The translations under genes were made by a program, and so were the position numbers. From positions 2,294,501 through 2,358,500 of the forward strand of contig WPIO01000009.1 of NCBI GenBank assembly GCA_009760855.2: a DNA stretch of 64,000 nt, written 5' to 3'. The DNA comes from Cristatella mucedo (lineage: Eukaryota; Bryozoa; Phylactolaemata; Cristatellidae). Shown one piece after another: positions 11,891-25,300 of the stretch. The stretch's first letter is position 1. Each line of letters starts with the position of its first letter. Below the pieces are notes generated by a model, which was not told the DNA's origin, did no database searches, and was given only the letters and a program-made list of their open reading frames with translations.

Positions 11891-12902
11891 AGATGAGAGG
11901 CTCTAGAGGAATCAGTGTGAAGTGTCCTGCGAGTTGCCTAGAAATGAAATGTTTGCCTATGCATATCTGTGCTGCTCTGCTAGCCAGCGTTGATTGGAGG
12001 CTAGCGATGCAGTGTATGTAGGCAGGCTTTTTTTTGGAATGTTTCTTGGCTGCCTACCAGACGCCGACTCCTGTAGTGGCTCCATTAGGGCTGTGGATTG
12101 GTGCATCGAGCTTAGCCTGCACAGCACCGCGCGTTATAGATGAGAGATCTGCCAGCTCGCTCGAAGTGTATGCTTCATTACTCCATCGTATTAGAGGTGT
12201 ACAGCTATCTACACAAATATTTAGCAGCTCGTCGATACTTGCGAGTTATCTGGTCTATCCAACTCACGCCCTAGGTATCATCTGTTCAACTTCTGTAGTA
12301 GTCCTGTGTTGCCCAGCTGCTGTGCGAATTCATTGGCTGGAGCCTTCAATGCTTGCCTCTTTTGTGGGCATTATTGATTATGGTCCAGGACACATTGCAC
12401 CGACAAGCTTTTAGGTAGCCGTGGGAATTGGTTTCCTGGGTGTCCGTGTTGTTCCTGCTGCATTTGAGACTGGGTGTCAGTGCTCGAGAAATGGCTATCG
12501 TATTCTCGGTTCCTGGCTCCCCGTTCTTGAAGAAAATGCCGCAGGCTAAATCGGCTCCTTGTGGCTTCCTCCTTAAATCTTCCTTCCTGGCCATTCTGGC
12601 TGCCTAGGTTCGGTGGGGTGGGGTCATTTATCGGCCAGTCATTTATAATAAGACCATGCAGCAGTAGCCACTGTTGCAGCAGTAGCCACTGCTGCAGCAG
12701 TGTTTAAGAGACAGTACTTTCATTGGGGTCAGTCTAGTTGGGCCTTACTGTGCTGGAGCTTGCTCCTTCATCAGGTCGGTTGTCCCTACTGCAGATGTCG
12801 ATAGGGCTGCCACACTAGACCTGGTACCCAGAATACCTCATTTTATATCGTGTTTCTGTAGTCCGTGGTGGCATCATGTGACTTCTGGCCATTTCTTTTT
12901 AG
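11891..12902. other. Upstream intron or flank of beta-spectrin, no feature seen
   Basis: No repeat family or open frame stands out. A small CAGTAGCCACTG duplication lies at 12661-12700. The stretch ends in a polypyrimidine tract and AG at 12901-12902, the acceptor in front of the first coding exon. Confidence 0.4.
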
Positions 12903-13161
12903 AGCCTAAAAGCCGTGACCAAGCCGAGAGCCGGGTCACGCCCGCACGTGCCTACACTGTAGGGCCTGCTTGCCGAGTGGGTTGCTGGTAGCAGCCGCAG
13001 CTGCACCATGAACGACGTGCAGCAGCAGTCATACTCGGGTGTGCCGCGCTGGGACAATCCAGCGCAGGCCAATGGCTCGGCACCGGTAGACGACGTCAAC
13101 GACGATGGAGGACAGAACTCGGCCAAGCTCTTTGAAAGGTCGCGCATCAAAGCGCTAGCAG
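12903..13161 (+). CDS. Beta-spectrin exon 1: 5' UTR end and N-terminus
   Basis: An acceptor (T-rich tract plus AG at 12901-12902) opens the exon. Translation starts at ATG 13008 and gives 51 codons plus one base before the donor CAG/GTTGGT at 13162. The peptide ends with [13 protein letters not shown], the conserved lead into the first CH domain. Its C-terminal part is acidic (VDDVNDD). The 105 bases before the ATG are untranslated. Confidence 0.9.
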
Positions 13162-16100
13162 GTTGGTAGCGTGCTCCGTGCTTGGCCCCATCCCTGCTAC
13201 CGCCGCCACCCCGCCTTCTATTTTCCCTTGATGTGCCAGATTGAGTGTCCAGTGCCAGTGTTTGGTCTGGAATTCACCTGGCGGCCTTTCGATACATGCC
13301 GTGAGATGCGAATTTGGAGACATCCAATGATGTGTGTATTGCACCAAGACTTGTCTGCAGCTGAGTGCCCCCCCCCTGCTCAGGGTAGATTCGGTTGCAT
13401 TCACGTCTGTCGTGAACGAATCTGTTCTTCTGTTTGGTCTGGGCTAGCAGCAGAAGCTGCTCAAAAACGCCGACTGACCTCATCGATAATCGAAGCCCGT
13501 CAGCAGTGCTGTTATTAGCCTGCTTCACGTTGCACTGTTAGTCACCGACTGACTAATGGGGGATCCAAAGGCCACCAGCTCACATTGTAGTATTGTCGTA
13601 GGCAACGTTTGTCTCAAGCCCCAGTGTCCAGCCCCAGCTGTTTGAACCAAACTATCATGTGGTGGCTGAAATCCGAGTAACAATGTGCAGGTGTTGAGTC
13701 CTCTGGGCCATCAGAAGCTCTGCAGAAAGATGGTAATAGAAAAAGCCGACACATTCCCGTAGTGATAAGATCGCTGCTGTGACTTCTAGGCAGAACGTGT
13801 GGCAGGATGACGATAAAGAGCTCTTGGTGCTGCTGCAGATTGGGGGGGGGCTTCACCCGTTCATCATAGTAAATCCTAGAAGCATGCTGGTGTCGAGAGC
13901 CACACTTTTCATACTCATTTAGCCCAGCTCAGCTCACATCGAGACTAGCTACAGCTATGTGCTGTGTACCAACCCCTCCACCCACACTGGGATTGTGGGT
14001 AGGCATTTTGGTTCTCTTGTCCAGGCATTGGTGCTTGAATGCCACCACTACTTCGGCCTGTCAGGAATTGCTGCTTCAATGCTACCGTTACTTCGACATT
14101 GGGCAGAATGTAATGATGACTTGCTATGTTCGAATAAGCATTTTGGTTCTCTTGTCAGGCATTGGTGCTTGAATGCTACCACTACTTTGGCCTGTCAGGA
14201 ATTGCTGCTTCAATGCTACCATTACTTCGACATTGGGCAGAATGTAATGATGACTTGCTATGTTCGAATAGTGACGTGTTGGTTGGGGTGACAGGTCACA
14301 GACTTTCTCTATACGTTGTATTAGTTATGTAAATTTGGGTGCTGGGATATGCCGTAATTGGCCCCTTGTTCATGCTGTCGTCCTTAGTAGTTTCGTTTTC
14401 TCCTATGCTGCTACGAGGAGCGAGGCTGTGGTGGTGATTTTTGATTTTTGTGGGCGCCCTACGGCTGGTGGATCGTGTCCTCTGCATTATATCAGCCAGA
14501 GCAATGGCTGCTGAAGGCCGATCTTTTTCTGTTTGCTGCTCACTCCTGGTACTCCGAACGGATGGATGGCACGAATAGCGATTGGTGCCATGAATTTACA
14601 GAGCGGAAATACGATCGTTGTTGCCCCCTTTGAATGTACCATCAAGAAAATATGGTACCAAGCCATCAGTGGAAATTTGGTACATACAGAGCTACTTCGG
14701 AGAGGGGCTGGGGAGAGAATTTGTTAGCCGCCAGACGTCGGCTAGCTACTTATAAGGTTACTTGCTGGTTGTGGCCCAGCGCCGGCTTGTCTGTTGCAGC
14801 TGCTTTTACATGTGGTAGCAGAGCTGGTCGATACCGATCCTAGAGATGAGTGGCTCCTGCTCGAGCCGTTGGATTCTCCTTTAGCTTTACTCTCATGCTT
14901 TATCAATTTTGCCATGCCATCCAGCTTCTTGTGGAGTCTTCGATGTCTGTTTCGTTTTCTGTACTTCCCCTCCATTAACGGCAAACCCATGGCTATGGCC
15001 GCTTTGTTTGCAGGGGCAGTTTTTGGGGTGAGGTAGTAGTATGACACGATCCGGCGGCCAGTACTATGAAGATCCTGGCTATACCCATGCGAGAGGCAGT
15101 GTTGCGTATTTGCTGAGCTAGCAGTGAACGCCTGGCTTGACTTGTAGACGAACGTGAAGCAGTACAGAAAAAGACGTTCACCAAATGGGTAAACTCACAT
15201 CTGGCACGAGTTGGATGCCGTATCAATGATCTCTACATCGATCTCAGGGATGGGCGGATGCTCATCAAGTTGCTGGAGGTGCTCTCCGGCGAGAAGCTGG
15301 TAAGATTTACCGACGCACCACGTGCTGGCCTATTCACACCGTGAAGTGATCAGTCAGTCACACCGAGTGGCTTCGTGCTGCATGTGGCCTTATTAAAATC
15401 TACCTCACATGTTGCAGATGAGTGTTGGCGGCTGATTCGAGTAGGTTGGGTGTAAACAGTCTGCACGACAATCAGGTGCTAACATCTCGCCTGTGCGGCG
15501 TCAAGTTTGCCTGGTGGCCCTTTGGGCCATAGAGTTAGCTGAGAGTTTAGAGTGAGCAACTAGCTAGCCAGTGAAAATCTTGCCTTGCGGTGACCCCAAG
15601 AACAAAGTTTAAAAAAAAAATTATATTTCGAGGCAAATGTTGGTTGTATATTTAGACCAGCATCATCCATGTACTTGTAGCTCTCTGACCGGCACTAGTT
15701 TGTGTTTGTGCATCAGTGTGTGCGTGTAGTGTGTGTATGAAGCAAATATAAAGCGCCCAGAAAGAGATTGAGCTCTCTGAGGGTGCTTTATCAAATGTAT
15801 TATTATTATTATTATTATTACGTGTGTGTGAGTGAGTGAGTGCGCTGCTGATCAGTGAGCTGCTAGGGTCACCACTGCTCAACATGCCGGTCTATGAAAG
15901 CTAAAGTTCGTTAGCATTGCCTGCCTAACTGCACTGGTTGGCCTACTGTTGCAACAAGCCCTGTTGCCTCAAATGGCTCACTGTGGTGGTTAAGCTGTAG
16001 TTAGCAGGGCCTGCATTCTTTAATAGTACATTTAAAAAGTGCGAGTAGCAATAGGTGCTGCTCGCTGCGGCATCAGATGGCTGTCTGACTTTGTGGGCAA

Positions 16101-16290
16101 GAAGTATATATATGTACCTCTTGTACGGTTCGATCTGTTCCCCTTTTGTAAATCCTGCTGCCTTATCAGCTAGCTCGAAGACATGGTGTCATCATACAAA
16201 CATGGCTAGCGATATTCTGGTTATTGAAAAGGTTTGCATAGCTCACTAAATCCATTTGTATATAGTTTATCCCGCTCAATTGATCCATCT

Positions 16291-16373
<83 letters not shown>

Positions 16374-19300
16374 TAGCAGCCGCTCTAGTTTACTTGTGCA
16401 TCCAGTTCGGACTGTTCCATCTGGGTTTACTAATGCTCGCATGCGTGCAGCTGCGGCGCTAGTGACTGCTTGTCACCTCATTGCAGCCGAAGCCGACTCG
16501 CGGGAAGATGCGCATTCACTGCCTGGAGAACGTGGACAAGTCCTTGTCGTTCTTGGGCGAGCAGCGGGTGCACTTGGAGAACATGGGCGCACACGACATT
16601 GTCGACGGTAGCCAGCGTCTGACTCTGGGTCTCATTTGGACCATCATCCTTCGCTTCCAGGTGAGGGCCTTTTCCATCGGTCGACCCCCCCCCCAGGGGC
16701 TTGCGAGGTGTGCGCACCCGAACACCTGCAGCTGCCATTCCCATTCGGTAAGCCCCAGGGGCTTGCGAGGTGTGCGCACCCGAACGCCTGCAGCTGCCAT
16801 TCCCATTCGGGAAGTGGCAGCATGTCATTTGGCCTTGCACTCTCCTGTCGAAGTCTCTTTGCCGGCTCTGCCCCCCCTCCCTGCTGACTGTAGCGTAAAC
16901 AGGGCAGCACCCACACTCTGAAGCCCCTAAGTAGCCTGTAAGTAGCCTAATGCTGTGAAGCCGGTAGCTATTCCGTCGTCGCTGTTGCAGATCCAGGACA
17001 TCACGTTCGAGGAGATGGAGGATGCCGAGACCAAGTCTGCCAAAGATGCGTTGCTGCTCTGGTGTCAGATGAAGACCGCCGGCTATGCCAATGTCAATGT
17101 ACGCAACTTCACGACGAGCTGGAGGGACGGGCTGGCATTCAACGCTCTCATTCACAGGCACCGGCCCGATCTTCTGCAGTACGAGAAGCTCAGCAAGACC
17201 AATGCTCCTTTTAACCTGAACCACGCTTTTAACATTGCCGAGGAGCGGCTCGGTGTTGCAAAGCTTCTCGATGCCGAAGGTGGGAAAGCAGGAGATGTAG
17301 AAATAGTCGATGCCCCGCAACAGACTGGCGCCCCCCTCCCGCCAGACATCGCGCTGACTGCTGTGCGAGTGCTGCGCTTGCGCTCGAATTCGCTTTCGCA
17401 GAACATCGGCAAAGCAGCTTTCCTTCCAAAGCAGCTTTTCTTTCATAACTCGCGATCTGCTCTCGATATCGCGTAGATGTGAACGTGGAGATGCCCGACG
17501 AGAAGTCGATCATCACCTATGTTGTCACGTTCTACCACTACTTCTCGAAGATGAAGGCAGAATCGGTGCAAGGCAAGCGTATCGGAAAGGTCAGTCGCGT
17601 GCTTGGCTCGCTCCGGCTTCCGGTGCTCTGCCGCTTTGTTCGGTGTCAATCATGCCGGCATCGTGTGATGTCTGTGGGTAGGTCCTGAACTCGGTGCTCG
17701 ATAACGAGAGGGCAATTCGCGAGTACGAGACGCTGACGTCGGATCTGCTTCGCTGGATCGAGCAGACGGTTGCCATCCTGAACGAGCGTGATTTCGAGAA
17801 CTCTCTTCAGGGCGTTCAGTCGCAGCTGACACAGTTCAATGCCTACCGAACGATCGAGAAGCCTCCCAAGTAAGCGGCAGCTGGTGGTGGTGCTGCCCGA
17901 GCAGCCGCTTCAGAACATCGCTTACCGAGCTATGGTTGCATAGAGAATGGCCAGTCGACGGCCGTCAGTCGATTTGTCTCCTAGTTAATCGGACGCCGCT
18001 GCTGCCGTTATTAGGTTTACCGAAAAGGGCAACCTGGAAATCATGCTGTTCACTCTCCAGAGTCAGATACGTGCCAACAACCAGAAGCCGTACTTGCCCA
18101 AAGAGGGCAAGATGATCAGTGACATTAACAAGGCATGGGAGCGTCTGGAGCGGGCCGAGCACGGTCGCGAGCTTGCCCTTCGGCAGGAGCTGATCAGGTG
18201 ATGGCCTATGCTGAAGACCCTGCTCGTGCTGCCCCCCCCCCCCGGTGGTGGCAGTGATGATAGTGGTGGTGTGCTTCCAATCCTTGTCAGCGACTGGTGC
18301 ACCACTAGATCCTAAGCGCCCCACAGATGTGATTCAACTACGGTTTTGCACACGTCGAGGCTTGATTGGCTGTTCGAGTGGCTGGCTCTGCCGTCAGCTG
18401 GCTCGGTGTGTGCAGGTCCGTCGGATGCAGGCTTGATCAGGTGACCAGCTGGCTGTCTTTCAGAGTGTGGTTAGACATGGTAGGATTTATAACAGAACTG
18501 CTATCTAAAACCTCATATATCCACCCAGCTTCGGCTTTCCTGAAACTTGTATAATGAACAGGAATACAAATGATAATGGTAATGCTAATTTTTACATTTA
18601 GCTAGTGACAGATATTATTCTGAACACATTTTCCGAGACCCGAATCGATAATAATAATACAAATAATGGTATTTTTTTTACATTTGTGTAGTGACAAATC
18701 TCTGTCTTAACGCATGCAGTGGACAATGCAAATGTCGGTGGGTTGCTAGCTCTGGCATAAGGTGCGATACAAATGCCATCTTTCTTTCATCAGGGTAGCC
18801 TCTCTCTGTTGGCGTTCTAGTGAGGTGTTATTGGTTGGGGTAGTCTGGGTTTCTCTTTTCATATCCACGAGGTTGCCCCAAGACAGCCGGTCTCTCTTCG
18901 CAGGAGCGAATGCGGGGAGCAGCTTAAAGCAGTGTGGCACCTGTGGGACTACGGATTAAGGAAGGTGAAGGATATGAGATTGCTGGTGCCGATTCGGTGC
19001 ATGCGAGTCCAACACTTTGAAAGAAGGGTCGACCGTCCAGAAGTAGCAGTTCTCCCTGAGTGGTTTTTTGCCCGGACGACACGCACGTAAAGCCTGCTTA
19101 CTAATCTGCTGGCTGATATTGAAATTCCCTACTTGGTCAGATCTTGGCGGATCTGAGCAGACGGCGAGTCGGCTGCTCATGTTTGCATGCACTACCGGCT
19201 GTCGAGGCTCACCACTTGAGGTTGCAACTGCACTTGCAGTGATGCTGCAAGAAGAAGCGTAGAATAATAGTAATATTAATGATAATACATTTGATATAGT

Positions 19301-22300
19301 GCCGTAAGAGAACTCAATGTCTTTTAGGCACTTTACATTTGCTGCAAAGGAAGAACTCGACCAGGAAAGCTAACGAAGAGAGCTTCTGGCTAGCGTATTA
19401 TAGAGGAGAGTGGTGGAGCTGTTTGCTCTTTCTCGTCTTGCAGTAAATCGGGTTTTCTGCCTTTGCACGTTAGTCGTTGGTTGGTTGGCATTGTATCGTG
19501 CATGGCTGAACAAATCAAAATGAAATCGGTTTGACGTTGGCAGAGTGAGACTAGTTACTTAGCCTTTTAAGAACTTCTACAAGCCATAGCGATTTGACGT
19601 GCCCCTTTTAGTGATGGCATATTGCTGGTGAACCCGACACAATATTTTTCTTATATCTATCACCCTATCTATTCAGTTCCTGGTCGTTTCGACATGCTCT
19701 GGTATTACTGTCAGTGAGGCGAGTGTTTTTGCAATCCCATGAGAAGTAGTAACCTGTTGCTGCTGCACTGCGTGTTGTAGCTGCAGTGCCCAATTGATCC
19801 CTTTTCACTCGATCCCTGTTCTTTTTTAGACAAGAGAAACTTGAGCAGCTGGCTGCAAGATTTGATCGAAAGGCCGGCATGCGTGAGACGTGGCTCAGCG
19901 AGAATCAGCGCCTGGTGTCGCACGATAATTTTGGCGTCGACCTCGCTGCCGTGGAAGCTGCAACCAAGAAGCACGAGGCTATCGAGACGGACATATATGC
20001 CTACGAAGAGAGGGTGCAAGCGGTCGTGGCGGTAGCTTATGAGCTGGAACAAGAAACGTATCACGATCTCATGCGAATCAATGCCAGGTGTGCAGTGGTG
20101 CCCTGTGTGCATGCCTTTGCCTTTTTTGCTTTAGCTTTAAAGAATGCATTGCAAGATTGTGTGCTCACGCTAGTCGTACTCTTGGCCCGGGTCGCATTCA
20201 ATTTTAGTGTAGTTATAATGCATACTTTCACAATTCAGTTTAATCAATCGATATTAAACAGTTTCGGTAGGCGTAGATGCTCACAAGAGTCTATGGACAT
20301 GGTGTCCAAGTTATTTGCTTACAGAGGCCGGGGATCGGCTTGAGTAAAGGCCATGCCAAAATTGATGTTGTGTAATAAGACCCTTCCATTTGGTCTCAAG
20401 AACGTAAGGAGCTGCAAAGAATTTCTCACCGAAATGAGGAGTGCGCATGTTGAGGAGTCACCCCTAAGCTGTACAATAAAACAAGGGCCATTTCTTTAGA
20501 TGACGTTTTGGCCTAAAGCGGTCCCCTCTGTAAAATGTTGACTTGTATCTATGGAATTTGAGTCACTTAGGAAAACGAACCTGTGCAATTGTTGTTGCTT
20601 CAGGACGTTGACGACAATGTTGTAATATGCCACTTCGATTAGGCTTAAATGGTAATCATAATATACCTTGGCTATCATATGTATGTCGATTGCTATCATG
20701 CATAATGTTCTTTAGGAAAGAAAATGTGCTACGCCTGTGGAACTACCTTTTGGAACTCCTTCGCGCAAGGCGAATGCGGCTAGAATTGTCACTTCAGATA
20801 CAAAAGATCTTCCAAGAGATGTTATATATTCTTGACTGCATGGAGGAGATCAAGGTATGCAGTCAGGTTTAAGAGCATACTTGAATCTACAACGGAAACA
20901 AAACTGCATGTTTGAGACTCAGTTGCTCGCATCATTCTGTTAATTTTTTAGTCTCGCTTGCTCTCAGAAGACTCGGGCAAGCACTTGTTGGGCGTGGAAG
21001 ATCTCTTGCAGAAACATCAGTTACTCGAAGCCGACATGACAGTCGTAGGCAACCGTGTCAGTTCAGTTAATGCATCGGCTCAGAAATTTGCTGATGCCGA
21101 TTTTCCTGACGTTTCACCAAAGGGTAAGTAACATCGGCGATCGATTGGAGCTGATGGTTCGTTCTCTGTTGCAGATCATCTCGTTATTCTCCTTACATAA
21201 AGTTACTCGCAATGAGCTGATCCCATTTTCTGTCTGATTGCAGGCTATAAGCCATGCAATCCACAGATCGTCAAAGAGCGCATGCAGAGCTTAGATGAAG
21301 CGTATGCTGAGCTTCTCGACTTGTCGACACATCGTCGTGACCAGCTGGACGAATCTCGTCGCCTGTGGCAATTTTTCTGGGATATGGCTGATGAAGAGGG
21401 CTGGATACGTGAGAAGGAGCAGCTGATGTCCTCACCAGATCTTGGTAAATACTTTTGACAAGCTTTTCCTATTTTATTGATGGGAAAGCCACTTGGATGT
21501 TAGAATTGGCCGTGGACGGCTTCTTTACTTGCTACTATTTTGGGTAGGCCGGACAGGTGAATGACATGCCCGAGGAGCACAAGCTTTTCATTGCAAAATT
21601 AATGCCAAAGAAAAGCTGAGCTACTTTTCAGGTGTGTGTCACTTCGCGATACATTCTCTTTAATTTTTGCGTATAAGTGCTTTAGTGTTAGCGCACACAC
21701 ACATGCACGTGCACGCACACAGGCATTCACTCAAACGATGCCGTACAGAGGGCATTCGGTCTGGATGCATGTAGTACCCAAATGCGTGCGCATGTATGTA
21801 ACCACTCCAGTGCAGGTCTGACTACCGAGATATGTCGACAATCATTATTAGTTCTCTGTTGTAGTTCTCACAAACGTGTGCCAATTTTTTTACTTGTTTA
21901 GTGGCTGTGACTTACTTTTGTTAGTGTAAGACATCGTGGAAAGTAGTGCTTAAATATGCAGCCTCCAAGAATCGAGCTTGGTCTAATTCGGAAGCATTCG
22001 TTACTGGTTTTTAAGCGGGCTCACTCACAGGGGTGATTTTTTTTACGTTTGCCTGCCTGCAGCTTCGTGTTGGTCTTTGCCTCTTGCTCACGTGGTGTTA
22101 TCAGCGGCCTCCTTCGCTTTTTAGGACACGACCTGACCAGCGTGCACGGATTGCTGGGTAAACACAAGGCGCACGAGGACGAGATGGCTGCTCGGCAGCG
22201 ATCTCATCTGGAAGGAGTACGCCAGTGCGGGGACGAGCTAATCGCTACCGGCCACTTTGGAGCAGATAAAATCCGTGCTCGCACAGAGGACATCGACAGC

Positions 22301-25300
22301 CAGTGGCATGCACTGCAGGATCTGGCTGTGCTCAGGCGGCAGCGGCTGCTCGAGGCCGTAGATTTCTACCAGGTACACAGGCCGGCGTCCAGCCGAGCCC
22401 ACGCCATCTTCGTGATATTTCGTCGAGTTTGCGTTTGGCTTGAATCGCATTCGAATCGCTATCTGCGAGCGCTGACGATTGTGTGCTGTAGTTTTTCGCC
22501 GACGCCGACGACGTGGACCATTGGATGGTCGACACCCTGCGCCTCGTCTCGAGTGATGATGTGGGCAAAGATGAAGCCAGCGCTCAGTCCCTGCTCAAGA
22601 AACATCGCGTAAGTTGCAACTTTCTGTAGTTCTCACGGCCTTGTCCGAGAAATCTCCCCGTCTTCTGCATGGATGCTTGCATTGATGACAAATGTAACAC
22701 TTACAGCCACGTGTTTGCTCAAGGCACATACAATTGTGCAGGTTTTTTGTAATTCACCTTTGGTGGCTCTAGATATATATGCGTGCGTCGTGTTTGTTGT
22801 TAGTTACGCTCGTCAACGTGTTTGCGCATGATGCTTGCTCAGCCCATGTGTGCACATGGGCGTGTGTGGTGTGAACATGTGGGTAAGGTAGTATTTGCTT
22901 GCCACTCGTGGGGCATGTGGCTGTCTACATACACGGTGGCATTATCTGCTTAGGTGTAAGGCTCGGCTAATTTTGTGAGCTCCAAGCCAGAACCATGACC
23001 AGCCGCTTGCAATTACAGATGCTAGATGAATGTAAAAATAATGTACACTTGATATAAACCTCTGACGTTAGGAAGGCGATTTTCTGATTGGCTGTCATCT
23101 GTCATGGCTTCTTTTTCTTTAGGATGCCACCGAGGAGCTTAAGAGCTACAGCTCCGTGATAGAAGCCTTGCACCAGCAGGCAGAAAGCCTGGGCGAACAG
23201 GTAACTCTGCCGCAGCCAAATGCATGCTAACTGTGCGCAGACGAGCTTGTGGGCTCTGGCGAGCATGCATACATTTGGTTTTTACCCACCTAGTCATTCT
23301 ATCCTTGTCGTCTTAGTAGGGTTGCATGTATTTGGTGTTTCATTGTCGTATCGTTGCAGGATCGGTCTAACCCTGACGTCCAAGGTCGGCTGGCAAGCAT
23401 CGATAGGCGGTACAAGGACCTCGAAGAGCTGGCAAACTTGAGGGAGCAGCGCCTGCTCGATGCATTGACACTTTATGGTTTCTACAATGAAGTAGATAAC
23501 ATTGAGGACTGGATAGCAGACAAGGTATGCAAGTGTGCCTATCTGACATGGCTAGTGAAACTGCTGTTTGTAACAGCAGACCCGTGTGTTGCATGCAAGA
23601 TAACGCGATCAGCGTAGGCACTGTATACGGTTCTTATTTGAAAGACCTACATGCGGTTATACTGCCTCGACAATCCACTGTGTCGGGTTGCACGTGGCAC
23701 GTGTCGTTACGTGTGTGTAGGCACTGGTGGGTTTGTCATCCTGTCGAGTTCGGTCATCTTCCTATTCTCCATACCTTCCTTGCATGGTCTAGACACCGGA
23801 AAGGCTTTTGCATGTTAAGTGCCTGGAGGCTAGGTTTCAAGATGATGGCTGTTGATTTGTGTAGTTCGTTTTTGCAGGAGGTATTCCTTGAGAGCATGGT
23901 CTATTCACCACACGACCCCGAGGAGCTGGAAGTGGTCAAGCAGCGCTTTGATGGTTTCGAAAGGGAAATGAGTGTTGCTGAATCCAAGGTTGAGGCTGCT
24001 CGCCAAGTCGCTCGTGACCTTCTTGCCGGAGAGCATCCGAGTGCGGATCAGATCTTGCAGCGTCAGCAGAGGCTCGATGACTCATGGCAGCGCCTGATTG
24101 ACATCGTCACAAAACAGCGCGAGCAGCTTGCTGCAGCCGAGTCTCTTGCCAATTTCTATGTTGAAGTTAACGAGACAATGGTAAGCCACCTATCAATCCT
24201 ATTTGCTGTGGAGCAACAATGTACTGCAAGCATCGTACAGTATGAGGAAAAAATGCCTTAATTTTGCTTTGGTGGTGCGTTACTATTACATAGTCGTGGA
24301 TCACAGAGAAGATGAAAGTAGTAGAGTCCACGGACGAGCTTGGCAATGATCTTGCGGGTGTCATGGCCCTGCAGCGGCGGTTGGCTGGCATGGAGCGTGA
24401 TCTTGCGGCAATACAGTCCAAGGTAAGTGCACCTACCAATGTCAATGAGCACCGAGTGAATTTTGTGTAACACACCCGGAAATAAGCTCTGTGCTTTGAA
24501 GCTAGATGATACACCAGTCTAACCTTGCGATCTTGTGTGTAGTCTTATGTTGCAGTGGCCAGTACTGGGCCACTTGAACGATGACTCTAGTCTTGCACGC
24601 CTTGACTGCTGTTTCTCATTATCACACTAGGTGGACCTGCTTGCAGAAGAAGCAAGTCGCCTGGGTTGTCCACGGCCTATCACAGAGGTTGTGTTGCTGC
24701 TTGGGTCATAGTCTTCTCTTTCTTGTTCCCTCGCTTATTTTTACCAGGTGCATGGTAGTAATTGGACTCTCTCGGTGGCTGCACTCTGACTTAAGGCCAT
24801 TCGTATGCATATTTGACGGATTCTTGGGCCCCTTGCTGGTACTGGTTCTCTCTCCCTCTCTCACCATGCGCATACCCCAAATGCATGCTCCTGTCAAATC
24901 GCATGCCGGCTTGGTTTGGCTTTTTGTAGTGTTTTACGTATGATATCATGCAACTAGCACTTCAACCCTTTGCACGGCTGTTCATCTGCTGTTCTCGCAG
25001 TTGTTTCTCAATGTGGTTGTGGTACTCGGCAGCTCTTGTTGAGCTGGCTCTGTGGCATCGATCGCCTGCTGCATCTGTGGGACATGTGCAGATTATAATC
25101 AAGCTGTTGGTTTCTATATCTATTTTCATAGTTTCCTGCCTTTTTAGCAACACTATCTATCCATGTAGATTACTTAGTCGCTGTGCCGAGCCACCTCCAG
25201 CATTTACGTGTAGCAAATTTCTGGTGGCCACATTCGCTCTGAGTTGACCCGTGCTGGTCACCAGGTCTCTGCATCGTACTATCTCGAACCACACCCCTAG

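Noticed and set aside
16478-17446. 322-codon minus-strand open frame
   Set aside because: It is antisense to the CH-domain exons 3 and 4 and crosses introns.
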